From Psilocybe azurescens (taxonomy: Eukaryota; Basidiomycota; Agaricomycetes; Agaricales; Agrocybaceae): a DNA stretch of 64,000 nt. Positions 48,453 to 60,413 of the stretch are shown here, in pieces (positions within the stretch are counted from its first letter, which is position 1; each line of letters starts with the position of its first letter). The translations under genes were made by a program, and so were the position numbers. The notes beneath the pieces are model-generated. The model was not told where the DNA came from, searched no databases, and was given only the letters and a program-made list of their open reading frames with translations. Location: assembly GCA_023853785.1 (NCBI GenBank), contig JAJIRX010000779.1, positions 372,001-436,000 of the forward strand. The letters run 5' to 3'.

Positions 48453-51400
48453 CTATACAGCATTCCCTTCGGAGTTGCGTTGACTCATCGTGGGACCAAG
48501 CGTTTCAATCACGTAGGACAGGTTGGAGGAGGATTTACGCAATGAATTGTTGTCTTCGACCTCCGAGCGTGCGATCCAAAAGTTGTTTTCTTTGCTGTCG
48601 CACAGGGCTACAGAGCCCGCCTCTTCTTTATCCCAGTTGGTCTGTATACACCAGGAAATGAGGATGATCGAGGATGCAACGCAGAATCCAACGATGGTCC
48701 TCGTAGGAGTGTCAGAATGTATGAAGCAGATAAGCGCCACTGCGAGAAAGAATGAGACCATTCTAATATAAGGCTCAGTATAGGGTTCGCATCTCTGAAC
48801 TGTAAAGACTCACCCCCATATAAGGAGGGCATATGGCAAGCTGTACAATATGGCAAGAATTTCCAGACCTCCAAATCGTGATTTAGAGCGACTGTCCATA
48901 TACTGTTGCTGTCATAGTGTCAGCTAGGCTAATCGTATAGTTAGAAGAACGAGAAACACTTACAACTTCATTAATGTTATCGATATTGTCCCGGCCTTTG
49001 GTCTTATTTTGCCGGCTTAAATGAAGTCCAAGAACAATGCTCCCAATGCTGGCAAACATTGATACATAACTACATATTTGGGCAGCCGACCGTTGTGGAC
49101 TTTCGTTGTTATCAACGCTCTGAATAGCCAGAAATGCGACATTGGCGTTTAACATAACCGTTGCCTAAAGAGATCAATTAAGCGCCGTAAAATAAGGAAA
49201 TGCGCTTAATACTCACGAACAAGACGAAGTGATCCCACTCGTCGTTCATCTTCTTCATCGACTCCCTGAACACGGATTTATGCATGATGCGATCTACCCA
49301 CATATCTTGCAGATTCCTCAAATGAAAGTCTGGCGCAAAGAATAAAATTGGAGAGAGGCTATTAACCAGCCATGTGCGTTGATGGACATTGTCAGCGTAG
49401 ACCGAAACATTGCGCTCCACACGAGCATGTGGCTCGCCGTGGAAATGAAGAAACTTCGACCGGGCTACGAATAGGATCACTTAACAAAGATTCTGACCAA
49501 TGTTGAATGCAAAACTTACCGAAGATAAACATTTGCCGCGCTGCAAAATAAGCTTGAGTGTCGTGCACACGTGTCATCGGCGTTATCGGTCTCGTTAAAC
49601 TTACCTAGAAGACTCTGAGCGCCAGCAGCAGGCATACCAATATTTTCTGCATAATTCATTGGTCCCATAAGAAAAAATTATTCACAATCGGATATTGCAA
49701 ATGCAAAAACTCACTGTCCATGTCTGTTGTTAGGTTTAATATCTCACGTAAATCTTGGATAGAGTAGGGTGCCGTTGAAGTCGGTGAAGTCATAGTGTCT
49801 ATTTATCATTAGAATGACAGTAACATGGACCTAGAACTTAGGAGACTGTTCAGCATACCTCCGATAAAATGAAGAATGACGTCTCTAAGATTAGCAATTG
49901 ACTCCCTCGTCAACGGCCTCGAGCTAGGGTAAAGTTGAACGTGAAACCTGATATTGCCCACTTTAAAGAACACCCAAAATACTTCCTAAGTGAACTACTC
50001 GCACCAGTATTGGGCTTCAATTTCGTGTCCTATATTGAATACATATTATTATTAAAGTGGCGCGCTAACTCGAAAACAAATGCTCACGTAAATGATCGGG
50101 TGATGTGGGTCCATAAATCTCATTTTTCACCTTCAATGTTTGCGTGTCGTAGAAATCCAGAAAGAAGACAGAACTCGTTAGGTGATCAACATAGTAGTAG
50201 CTACTAGGTTCAAAATCTTGATTTTGATTTCCACAAGATGCATGTATGACTAGGTCTTTATAGTGGAAATTGATATGTTCGATCCCGCAAGACGACCAGT
50301 GTTTCTCAAGAGTTTCTATGTCTTTCATCACTTGATTGTAAACTCGTTCGTCGTCGAGATTGGATTCCGAGTAAACTCTCTAAACTGAATGTATAAAATC
50401 ATATTTCTTTTAGATACGTTGAGAGAGGTTCATACCTTTTCAGGGTGATAAAAGTATCTCACTCCTTCTGGATGGGTATATTTCACCCACCCTTCTGGTA
50501 ACTGGCTAACGGAGGCAAAACAATTAGAGTAACGTCTTCTCAAACCAAGAAGACAAACGGACTTCTGAAAGATGACCTGAGGGGTTGAATTCTGATATTT
50601 TTGGTCTCTTTTGATCTGTAAAATGATTGAGCAATTTGAAGAGCAAGAAAGTGGTTTTGGCCTCGTACATAGTAGGTCTATCTTTGTAGCGCATATCTGA
50701 AATCAGTTCTGGCATCACTGGTACAATGCGATCATTCTCCAGGCAGGTGAACGACGGCCGATCAATTTGTATCGTTGATGGAGCGATACGAACACGTTCG
50801 ATGCCATTGTCTAACAATGTATCAATTCCGGAGTTGTTGACGTTTGTGTAGGAAATATCGACTGGGGTTATCGCCTCAATGTTGTCAGGGAGAGATAAAG
50901 AAGATCGTGAAGAATTGATTCCAGGACGTTCGACATTCAGCGTAGAGGAATTTGATCTTAAATATCCTCCATTGGTTGTTGGAGATATTACCGAACCATC
51001 AATCGCACGTAATTCGATTGGTGATGACGGACGAGTCGGTGTGTCTCTAGGGTGAAGATATGGTGAGTGAAATGAGGCTAAAGGTACATTGCCATGTGGT
51101 GGAGGGGGTATCGTCGGAGAGCCTGGATTCTGGACAGTGATGGTAATGTCCAAGTCTTCTTCAACGCCAGAATTGGCACTGGAAACAAAGGATCTTGCCC
51201 GTTGTGAGCCGGCATCGAGATTTGATCGAGAAGCATTCCGGCTCATCGAAATGTTCAGAGAGTGCGCTGAGCGCGACGCTTCCAGGTTCATAGAGGTACG
51301 CGATGTGTTATGGATTCCGTTTCCGGAGAGAGGATAAACCGAGGGCATTATATCATCGTTGAGAGTGATGGTCTCGCCATGGACGACGGTGTAGGAGAGC

Positions 51401-51678
51401 TCTGGGTCGAGATCGAGCGGCTCTTTTGTATACCCTTTGTCGTCCGATTTGCTGATCAGCCTCTCCGGAGGTTGTGTCGAGCTTTTAGGTGGAAATGCAG
51501 GAGTAGATGGAGTCCTTGGAGTCGATGTGAGCCAAAGGGACTTGTACGAAGAGGTGTAGAGCGTCAAACGCTGTAAAAATCGTTTTAGCGCCTGTACTAC
51601 GGAGCTACTCCTAATGGATTTGAGCAGATATCGATATAATAACTGGATAAGACCAGTGAGCTTGATTGGCGCAGCCAT
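48453..51678 (-). CDS. WW-domain membrane protein, copy B
   Basis: Paralog of the 43200-46422 gene with the same architecture. The first exon is 50669-51678; the next short exon (39 nt) ends CCTCAG and joins the WW exon at TTAG|C, giving SQLPEGWVKYTHPEGVRYFYHP in phase. Downstream parts match copy A: DERVYNQVMKDIETLEKHW, SSCGIEHINFHYKDLVIH, QRTWLVNSLSPILFFAPDFH, VAFLAIQSVDNNESPQRSAAQ and the membrane segments around LLIWGMVSFFLAVALICF. The product ends EGNAV, as in copy A. Amino-acid changes are scattered and both reading frames appear intact, so both copies may work. The WW domain would bind Pro-rich peptides by family rule; the partner is unknown. Confidence 0.82.
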
Positions 51679-52604
51679 TTTGAGAGAGCAGAGCGCCGTA
51701 ATTTGAGGGTGTCCTTAGGATGGGGGGAAAGGGATAGACGATGTCAGTTGGAATCCTATTAACATCGTGTCTTTATTAACTTACCGGACCGCACTTTTGC
51801 TGTGTGGGAGTTTGGGTGCGGCAGAGTGAATGGCACTGCAATTTATGCCATGGCTGTGTTCCCCGCCTCATGTTAGTATATCTTTTCAGAAGTTATAGGC
51901 TCGTGACGCAGAGAGAAACATCAGAAGACTACTGCTCTGGAGATCTGTTGAACATAGTCAAATGTGTTGTCCATTCATTTATATGAGTCAAACATGAGTC
52001 AAGGTTCAAGGTTCAAGTTATACTAACAGAGTGGTGGTCCAGTTGGGGAATCCGGGCGGTGCCCAACATCGTCGTGGGGAGAACTTGGAGATATGGGTTA
52101 TTCTGGAAGAGTTCGTTCATGTGGTAAATTGAAAAGTTTGTTGTGTGCTGTGGTCGGGGACGGCCGCCTAACACTCACGTGAGTAATATACTTAACTGAT
52201 GAATCAGATTACTTACGAGTACGGCAGCCAAGTCTCTACTTCTTATATATCTCCTCGAAATCTCTGTACTAACTTGTACTTACCGGCAGGACAAAAATAA
52301 TGGCCAAACGTCCAATAAATATCCTGGCCACCTATCTAACAAGTATTTGGCAAGCCGAGGCGGGCACGCATATGAAAGAAGGTCCTATACTCAATATAGC
52401 TTAGGCTTTGTTGGACAGTCAGAATCGTCGCGGTGAAGCTATGGACTGGCACGAACGAAGCATACACGGACTATCACTTTGAATCCGCTCATCTGGGTGA
52501 GCTGCGTCAGATTAAAATATACTTCAATGAAAACGAAACAAGACTCTGAAGGTAGTGTGGACAAATTTTAGTTGTGAGAGTGTTATCAACTGCAAATTGG
52601 CCGA
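51679..52604. other. Intergenic: WW copy B promoter and P450 3' flank
   Basis: The left 450 bp belongs to duplication copy B. The right part is unique, and I see no gene there. Confidence 0.5.
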
Positions 52605-54893
52605 TCATAACTGTTTCCTACGGGTAAACTTAACTGGAACGGGCTTCACACCAAGGGTCATAGTTATACTGGCATCCAAAACCCTACTTTTCCATGCCTG
52701 TTTCGACTCTCCGGGTTGTAGCAATGGTTCGATCTTGAAGTCCCGGAGTAACATTGTAAGGAAGCACACAGCCTCTGTCGTAGCAAACTTGCGCCCAATG
52801 CAAGTACGTGGACCTATACGTTAAGCATCAGAAAGTGTGACAACATATTTAAACATTTGCACTAACCGACACTAAAGGCAGAGACCGCCTCAGACTCGAC
52901 GGTGCAACCTTTCCACCGAGATGGCATGAACTCGAAAGGTTTCTCAAAGTATCTTGGATTATATTCTGTAGGTAGCCGGTGGAAGAATATTAGACAACAT
53001 GTCAAGACTCAATATTCTGCAAACACTCACGCATGCCAGTTATATCGACGATGACCTGCGGTATAGGCATTTAGGTCATGTAAAAGTCTTCAGGAGAATA
53101 GCGTACCTGCGTTCCCTTTGCAATTGGGATTGTCACCGTTTCACCCTCTACTCCATTTGGATTTGGGATCTGCAGCGCGGTATCTTCGAATGCCTCTCGC
53201 ATTGCAATGAAGCCAGGGGCTATAATATACCACAGGATACGGATTAAACAATTAGGTCAGCAAAAGAGTAAACGGGCACATACGGAACATTCGTAGAGCT
53301 TCAAAGAAGGCACTGAGAACTTTGTCCAGAGCGTTATAATCCTCAAAGACCTATTTTGCAGATCGGTTTGAATGAATGACGTATGGGAAAGAAAAACAGG
53401 CAGACGGACCGGATCGCGTTCATGTCCGACAACAGTGATGATCTGGTCGTAAACTTCCTGCTGCAAATCGTCGTATAGAGACAAGAAGCCGAGAGTAGCT
53501 GAAATTACGTGTGCAGTAGATTCGTGCCCTGCAAAAGCATGATGAAGATATTTCCAACCTGAAATCACGTCAAAAAATTAGGAAGAACTTGTTATGGGCG
53601 TTACCCACCAGCTCGTCGTCGTCTAGTGTATATTTAGCACCCTCGTCCATGCTTGCTTTGACAAGCATAGAAAACGCGTCCTTCCCTTTGTTGCTCACAT
53701 CATCCATATGTTGAGAGCGAAAATCGCTTTTGCGTTCTTTGACAAGCGCTTTTAAAAAGCCCATTAAACAGTCTTCAGCCTCCACCGACTCCCTCATCCT
53801 ATATCAAATTTAATAAAGTCAAGATAAGCGCTCCGTGAACTATGACGATGGCAGCGGCTACTTGCCTTTTGGTGGGAATAATGGCGCGGAGCCTCTTGGG
53901 TACAACGATACATAGTAAGTGTGTTTCCGAAACAATGCGGAATGCCTCCTGTAGTGACATCTTCCCGTCCGCCGTTGTTGCAGGGTCAGCCCAGTTAAAG
54001 GGGAATCCAAAGGCGCAACGTCCGATAAGAAGAAGCGCAAGCTGTAAAGGCACGTTACTATTTGTTTGCATTCTATTCATTACCGAGAAGGCAACGCACT
54101 TTAAAGGTAAGCGTCTGAACCTCGGGAACCACACACTCGTTATTGTCCGCAAACCCTTCAACATCGACCATCTCGCGATAAGTGCTCACAGTCACCCTCC
54201 ACACTAGTTTATACCTATTGTCTCCGATCAGGATTGTCCCATGATAGAGTATGAAGAACTTACAGGTCATTGTTAAATGCAGGCCCCACTACACGTCTGT
54301 GTCTTCGCCAAATATCCCCTCCATCAGCTGCAAGGAGGTTCATTCCCCACTTTCTGTTAGAGTAATCGGTGCCAGTTGTAAGTGTAATTTCCCTTCGTAC
54401 GTACATAATCGCAGAAACAGAAACTTCCGATTTCCAATAACTTCTTCCTTCGCTTGGCTGCAGTACTTGACGGGCGACACTGAGATCCGCGGTGTAAAAG
54501 GCTGGAGCACCAGATATGAATGAAACCACGGAGATTGTGTCAAACCCAAATCTTTTATAAACTATTGTAGCGAAGGTCATTCAAAGGAACTAAGCAGTCT
54601 AAACATGACACACCAGAATCTCTCCACAGCCATGTAAAATGAAGCCCAGGATTCCACCAAGATGTTGGTATAATAGCACCAGGCATACCCAATGGGTAAA
54701 ATGGCACTCGTAGGCCGGGAAGGCTGCTAACGGTCTAGATTATGGCAGTTGAGTACACTCTTGTGTAATTCCCGACTGAGTATTAATTACTGACCTGAAG
54801 TCCTCGCCGATAATCTACGATTTTTGAGACCACATACACGAATGCTAAAGTTAGAGCGACATGCGAGAAATCGACGTGGAGACTTGGCGCCAT
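52605..54893 (-). CDS. Cytochrome P450, gene 1
   Basis: A membrane-anchored heme monooxygenase; substrate not predictable. The N terminus has a hydrophobic anchor (HVALTLAFVYVVSKIV). Family landmarks in order: GGDIWRRHRRVVGPAFNNDL (helix C region, W-x3-R), the I-helix AGHESTAHVISATLGFL, the ExxR motif in FFEALRMF, NPRYFEKPFEFMPSRW, and the heme loop FSVGPRTCIGRKFA, which is split by an intron just before GPRTC. It ends VPVKFTRRKQL with TGA at 52605-52607. The exon opening the I helix (53520-53570) reads in frame only with an odd sequence before AGHEST. One extra base in the A4 run at 53533-53536 would give the usual NIFIMLFAGHEST. Many short exons; not all boundaries were fixed. Confidence 0.88.
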
Positions 54894-55435
54894 CTAAAGT
54901 GCTCCCGCGAGAATTCGTCCTATGAAACGTAAATGATCGACCACGGTATTCCGGGGTTGAAGAACCTTTGATGGAGCAAAGAATAGAGGTGTGGTTGAAC
55001 GGTTCTTTATAGAGGGCAGACCTAACTAACTTGAAACATTACGACGAGGGGACAGTGGGGCATCCGGAGTTTTAGTTTGCCTATTAAGTATGCATGCGGT
55101 GCAACGCAAATTCAATGACTAATGATTTTGGGACTGTTCTTAGCATATTTAGTCAGTCAAATGACATACACTAACCGTATCTCAGGCTTGTCCATGCTCG
55201 GCACTAGAAACTGAGTGAGGGCTTTGAATTAGAGTAATCGACATGTGCACATAATGGTTAACATTTGTACTTGGTAGCAGTTTGAAACAGTAATCGGAGT
55301 TTTGTGTTTCCCACGGGGCTACAATGCCTCGCTTATTTATTTTTATCAACAGTGATAACCGGTCCCTGAATTATAATAACTCTCCGCAATGGTCCACTGT
55401 ATTCATTGGATTCACTTTGTTCTGGACTCTCATTA
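54894..55435. other. Intergenic: P450 gene 1 promoter and F-box-like relic flank
   Basis: No supported gene. Confidence 0.5.
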
Positions 55436-57063
55436 TGAGTTCTTGCACTGAACTGTCACTTCCTTTGGAGCTCGTCGAGCTTGTTATTGATCGTGTGCCA
55501 ATTCTCAGACGTATACAAACGCAAATGGGCCCTATCCTCCATCGCCCTTCTCTCCAGGGACCTTATGTCTTTAGCAAATGTGGAGATACGTGGCACGACG
55601 AAGAGGCCGGCCACACTACGCATCAATAAACTTCGCGACCTCATATATGTTGATCCAGATTCTGCGTTCTCAGGGCTGGTCGGCTATATAAACTCTTTCG
55701 AGGTGGAAATAGACGCAAATGGACAGCGTAATCATGCAACAAACTTAATGCTTGCCGTAGACGACGGGTCGTTGAGGGCAATTGTACAGAAACTGTTCCG
55801 AACTAAAGACAGCAAGACAATGTGTCCAGGCCCAAGGCCGTTCTCTCTTACCTTGGGAGGACATCCGAAGTATTTCCTTGGGTGTTGCTGAATACAGAGT
55901 TTCTTTCTGCTTTGGACGATCTTTTGCACAATCTACTGTTGACTTCATTGAACCTCTCTCAATTCTCCAATCTACCACGGAACATCCTTAGGAATACAAA
56001 TATTAAACGCCTCTCTCTCAATCAAATTTCACTTTTGCCTTTGAGAAGTATCCCCGTCAACTCTGATGAAAGTGGCCTGCTTTTATTTATTTATTTTTTT
56101 TCTTGTAAATTTATGTCTATTGGGGCTTGGCACTGCGTGCGACTCCTTTCCCGTGGACCCCGTGTGCACCGTCGAGGTACGCCTATAGGGTCAGACTATG
56201 GCGATCCCTTCCCGTACGTTGTTTCCGGGCATTCGTGCTTTGGCGGGCGGGCCAATACCATCAGATTTCTTCTTGGTGGTTGTTTCTTTTCTGGTGTTCT
56301 TTCTGCTGAACACCTGAGCGAATGGTGGCCTGCTTCTGGGGTCCACCGAGACAGACTTTTCGCTTCCTCTAGTCGACTTCCTCCACATCTCGGAAGGATT
56401 AGAGAGGGATTTGCCTTGTCTAATCCGAAGATCCTTTCAATAAGCATCGGAACTTATGATCATTTTCACCCGTTGGTAAAGATGTTGCAGGCAGTCTACA
56501 GACCTTGATTCTAACCTTAGGCTGTAAGTAAACAACCGCACTTGAGAATTCTTAGACTGACGCGATTCTACAACATACTCAGAACAGTCTTCCTCAAGGA
56601 GATCAGAGTTCCTTTAGATTTAAACGCCCTACTAAAACTGTCTTCCCGCATCATCCGGCATCGTCACCCAAATCCTGTGGCAATTGAGCCCTATGGAGTT
56701 GGAAACCTACTGCGTTCAACTTCCTACATCTTATGTGGTTCTCGCCTTTCACCCAACCACCAACACTTGGAAATACTCATATACCTGGGATATTTCACGA
56801 AGGCCGAACCAATATTCGTCTTTGATGGACTGGATTATGCAAAAATCGACCAAGCGTTCTTACATACACGATTTGCATGGCTGACATAGCTGACAACAGT
56901 ATTCTAATACTTCTTATCCTTATCGACTGAAGCCACTTTCGACGAGGACGAGCACCGTGCGGCTTGTGAATCATACCTTCGTCAAAATATGATTCCAGAC
57001 TCCATTGAGCAGAGGGCACTATTATTGGATTTTCACATTCTCGATACACTTACTCGATGTATT
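55436..57063 (+). pseudogene. F-box/LRR-like gene, broken
   Basis: It begins like an F-box-like protein (ELSLPLELVELVIDRV), then the recognisable continuation KRKWALSSIALLSRDL lies in another frame with no intron that joins them. LRR-like pieces follow in changing frames (DDLLHNLLLTSLNLSQF, NIKRLSLNQISLLPL, SSRLPPHLGRIREG), with a T-rich run at 56085-56102. Taken together it is a decayed member of the same family as the relic at 41492-42606. Some breaks could be sequence error. It sits between two P450 genes. Confidence 0.45.
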
Positions 57064-57125
57064 TGATTTGATTCCTCCGTGGTGGTTAACTTGAAGCCGA
57101 CACCCAATTATCTATCAATACCGTA

Positions 57126-59343
57126 TTAATTCGTCTCTTCAATCAGTTGCTGAGATGCTAGGGATCGGACGACAAAGGAGCATTCAAATTTTCTCTTATG
57201 ACTGTAGTAGAATGGCATCAATATAAGACATCCAAGCCGGTCAAAGACATCAGAATCACCTGAGAAATCCATCCTCATCAAATTCGGCATTGATTTCAAT
57301 GTCATTACCATCCCCGTCTTTGGCCTTCCCGATGTTGTAGCAAGCCAGAATGGACGCTATCAACAGCCACATCTGGGGATGGGTATATCAGACACGTAAG
57401 AGTCAGGTACGCTATCAGGCTATTCGCTGAAAGAACTTACGGTTGAACTGGCGACATGTTTGCCCACACATGCCCTAAGTTGCGAATAAAGTGGTTAGCC
57501 TGATCAAGTACGCAATATCGACTGGGTCCTCAGAACAAGATTACCTGCGCCCAAAGCTATACGCCAATATTCTGTCATTAGTGTTCAGATTACCCTGCTC
57601 ATCGAAAAACCTTTCTGGTTTGAACGAGAACGGTTCAGGGTAAACCTCTTCATCGTGTGTCATAGCCCTGTCAGATAGTCAATGATTAAGAGCACCTTAG
57701 CAAATAACTTTACGCAAAACTTGCCATATGTTAGGAAAGATAATGGTACCTGATATAAGCACATATTAGACCATAGAAGGACTTACGCTGGAGCGTATCT
57801 GAAATAATCACCTTTGGGTATGAAGTAACCCTTATAGTAATCATCCTCCGAAAGACAGTGTGGCACAGAAAGGGGGACAGGCGGATTGAATCGCATCACT
57901 TCTCGATAAACAGCCTCAATATAAGGGAGAGAGCCCCGATCTGCTAGTGTTGGCAAACGCTTCGTCCCAATGACCAGATCGATTTCAGCTTGTGCCTTCT
58001 TTTGGACGTCAGGATTCGCGGCCATTGCATAGAAAAATGTCCCAGTAGAGGAGATTGTCTACTCGTCAGTATTAATCGATGGCCGTTTTGCAGTAGAGCG
58101 CATATAACGTACGGTGTCTGAAGCGGCTATTAGATATAAATGTTAGAATTCAATGATGTTAGAAGACTAAGATCGTCACAGGATAGGCAAAGAAAGGCAG
58201 CTTACCACCATACACAGTAAAGGCAACATTTTTTACCATTTCTTCTTCTTCCTTGGTAGCCCCGACGGTGTACTTCCGTTCATAGAAGTCAGTAACCAAT
58301 GACGGGGTGACCGTTCCATTTTCCTTTTAGGGATGTCAGTACTTTATACATGTATACGATGCTAAGACAAGCAACGGTGCAGAGTAGTCAAGCAACTCAC
58401 AAAACTCTTTTTCACAAATTCCATTGGTATTCTCTTCACCTCATGCGTCAACGCTCGTACTTGTTTAATCCCTTCATAAGATGGAGCACCGGGAAGCCAA
58501 GCTGGAATATGTCGGAGGGCCGGAATGACATTTAACATACTGCCGCCTGGCACGCTCAATCGAGCACCAATCGTGAGCGCTAAGTCTGCCATCGTAACAC
58601 AGGGGTCTTGAACCGACTCCACCTCGTACCCATACATCATAGACATTGTAAGAGAAACAGAGAACCTGATCAAAGTGCCTCGATGAGCACAAAATGACGG
58701 AGTGCGAAGCCCTTGCAACGCTTACATTTTATTATGAATGTCAAATTCCTTTGGTGTGTCTAAAAGTCCTTGGAGAAGTTGTCGAACTTTCGCCATTTGA
58801 ATCGATTCGTAGTTTCGGGCTGCATGAGCATTGAAGTGGTTCTGACAGATCTTCCTGTGTTGTCTCCACTCCTCACCATAACGCATGATGGAGATATTGT
58901 AATCACAATCCATCCTATAGGGAAAAAGAGTCAAACACGGGACTATGTCTCCTGATGTAGATTGGCTCACAAAGGGACAATAGGAATAACAGGCCTGTCA
59001 GAGTACATCCTTGCCCTCGTAGGGCTTTCGAACAACTCCTCTGCGTCTTGTTGGCTATTGACGATGACAATGCGAGTTCCTAAAACTTCTGCGTAGAGAA
59101 TGGTACCTAGCTTGCACAATTAGGCGACGGTTGAAGATTTGAAGCGGGGAATAACGAACTCTTATATTGTTTCCCCCATTCTACATACTCTTTAGAAGTG
59201 GCTGGGAAGTCAAGCAAATTGCCAATGAATGGTTTGGGCTTGGGCCCTGGAGGATAAGGTGGTCGTATCTTGCTATATTCTGACAGCCGTTTAATCGCCC
59301 ATACCGATATCAGAGCTAAGAGACCAATAGTAGCAGCTTCCAT
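57126..59343 (-). CDS. Cytochrome P450, gene 2
   Basis: A second P450, of a different family from gene 1 and closer to the fungal O-methylsterigmatocystin-oxidoreductase-like group. The N terminus has a membrane helix (ATIGLLALISVWAI) and the Pro-rich hinge PPYPPGPKPKPFIGN. Then come YGEEWRQHRKICQNHF, an I-helix region with GASDT, the ExxR in YIEAVYREVMRFNPP, and the heme loop YSFGRRACVGKHVA. An intron splits the heme loop after FGRR. It ends SHKRKFECSFVVRS...EETN with TAA at 57126-57128. Frames join without correction. It is transcribed in the same direction as gene 1, with the F-box relic between them on the other strand. Confidence 0.92.
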
Positions 59344-60413
59344 ATAGACGTTGTGCTAGCGATATGGGAAGAAAGAAGGAGGACACTCGCTAAGCTCTGA
59401 CCATATAAACATATAGGAAGCAGGTGCACATTCTCACCCCGAAGCACCTTCTCATGTGTTGACATATATGTCACAGATAAAGTCATAGAACAAGGCAGCC
59501 CACGTATTTCATTAAGGCTCCGAATAGCATATGAGTTTGCGGTCAGAGTGGCTCAGTAAGGTGGACCATCATGAATGTCCGCAGGCCATTCCACCTTGTT
59601 CTTTAGCCATAGTCTGATCGTTCTTGCTTCTCTTTCTTCCCTATCATCGCGAGAGTTGTGATTTGAGCCCAGACAATGTTGGAACATGACTTGGGAATGA
59701 GGTAGCTAAATTTACGAACCATTCAAAAGTTTGTAGACATATCGACAGTAGCATGCGGTAGAAGTTAGAACTCCGCTACACGATCAGTCACGTGAAAAAA
59801 ATGTAATGGGGCCGAGACGATTGACCATTGGTTGACCACACTCTTTCGAATTTCGGTGCGAATCCTACAGGAAATTTGTATTTAGGCGCCCACTTGAGTC
59901 CCGCTAATTAAGAGGTAGTAATTGAACCTGCTAACTATATCAGGAAATATTCAGTCAGACGATGAACTAAAGAAAAGCAGAACAGACCACAGGATTGAAT
60001 GCTTCTATCAACAAGTTTGACTCGTGAGCTTGAGTAGCCGAGAGTACGTTCATGTGTCGGATTCCCAGCGTGTAGCAAGCGGCAGTCAGCCGGACCGGTA
60101 AGGACGATGGATTTACGTGGAAGACTAGACTGGCCCAGTCGGGGAGCGCAGAAGACGCCCACCGACATAGTTATCTTGACGTCAGTATCACTGAGATCGA
60201 GCCTGTATTGTGAAAGTAAAGGGTAAAGTAGATGATATATTATGTTGTACACAGCTTCCGTATAAAAACAATCGAAAAGAATGCAATGGGGAAAAGCGAC
60301 AAGGAGGAGAAATCCATGTAACCTAACGAACTTGATTTCAGATCAGCATGACAGGACACGGAAGGCAGAAAAGCTGGGGCTCTTACAATAAAAATAACGA
60401 CCGAGGCGTCATA
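59344..60413. other. Intergenic stretch, 1.1 kb
   Basis: No supported gene; it holds the promoter of P450 gene 2 and the 3' flank of the RUD3-like gene. A TTCGAATTTCGGTGCGAATC stretch near 59847 recalls a tRNA T-arm but no cloverleaf folds around it. Confidence 0.5.

Larger units (their letters stand above)
47699..52130. repeat. Tandem segmental duplication, copy B
   Basis: Second copy of the 4.4-kb unit, beginning near TCATTGAATTATCCC (47702) and ending near CATGTGGTAAATT (52127). To its right follows unique sequence leading to a P450 gene. Direct orientation, head to tail with copy A. Confidence 0.93.

Noticed and set aside
59840..59900. Possible tRNA T-arm (TTCGAAT-like sequence)
   Set aside because: No acceptor stem, D-arm or anticodon arm could be folded around it.
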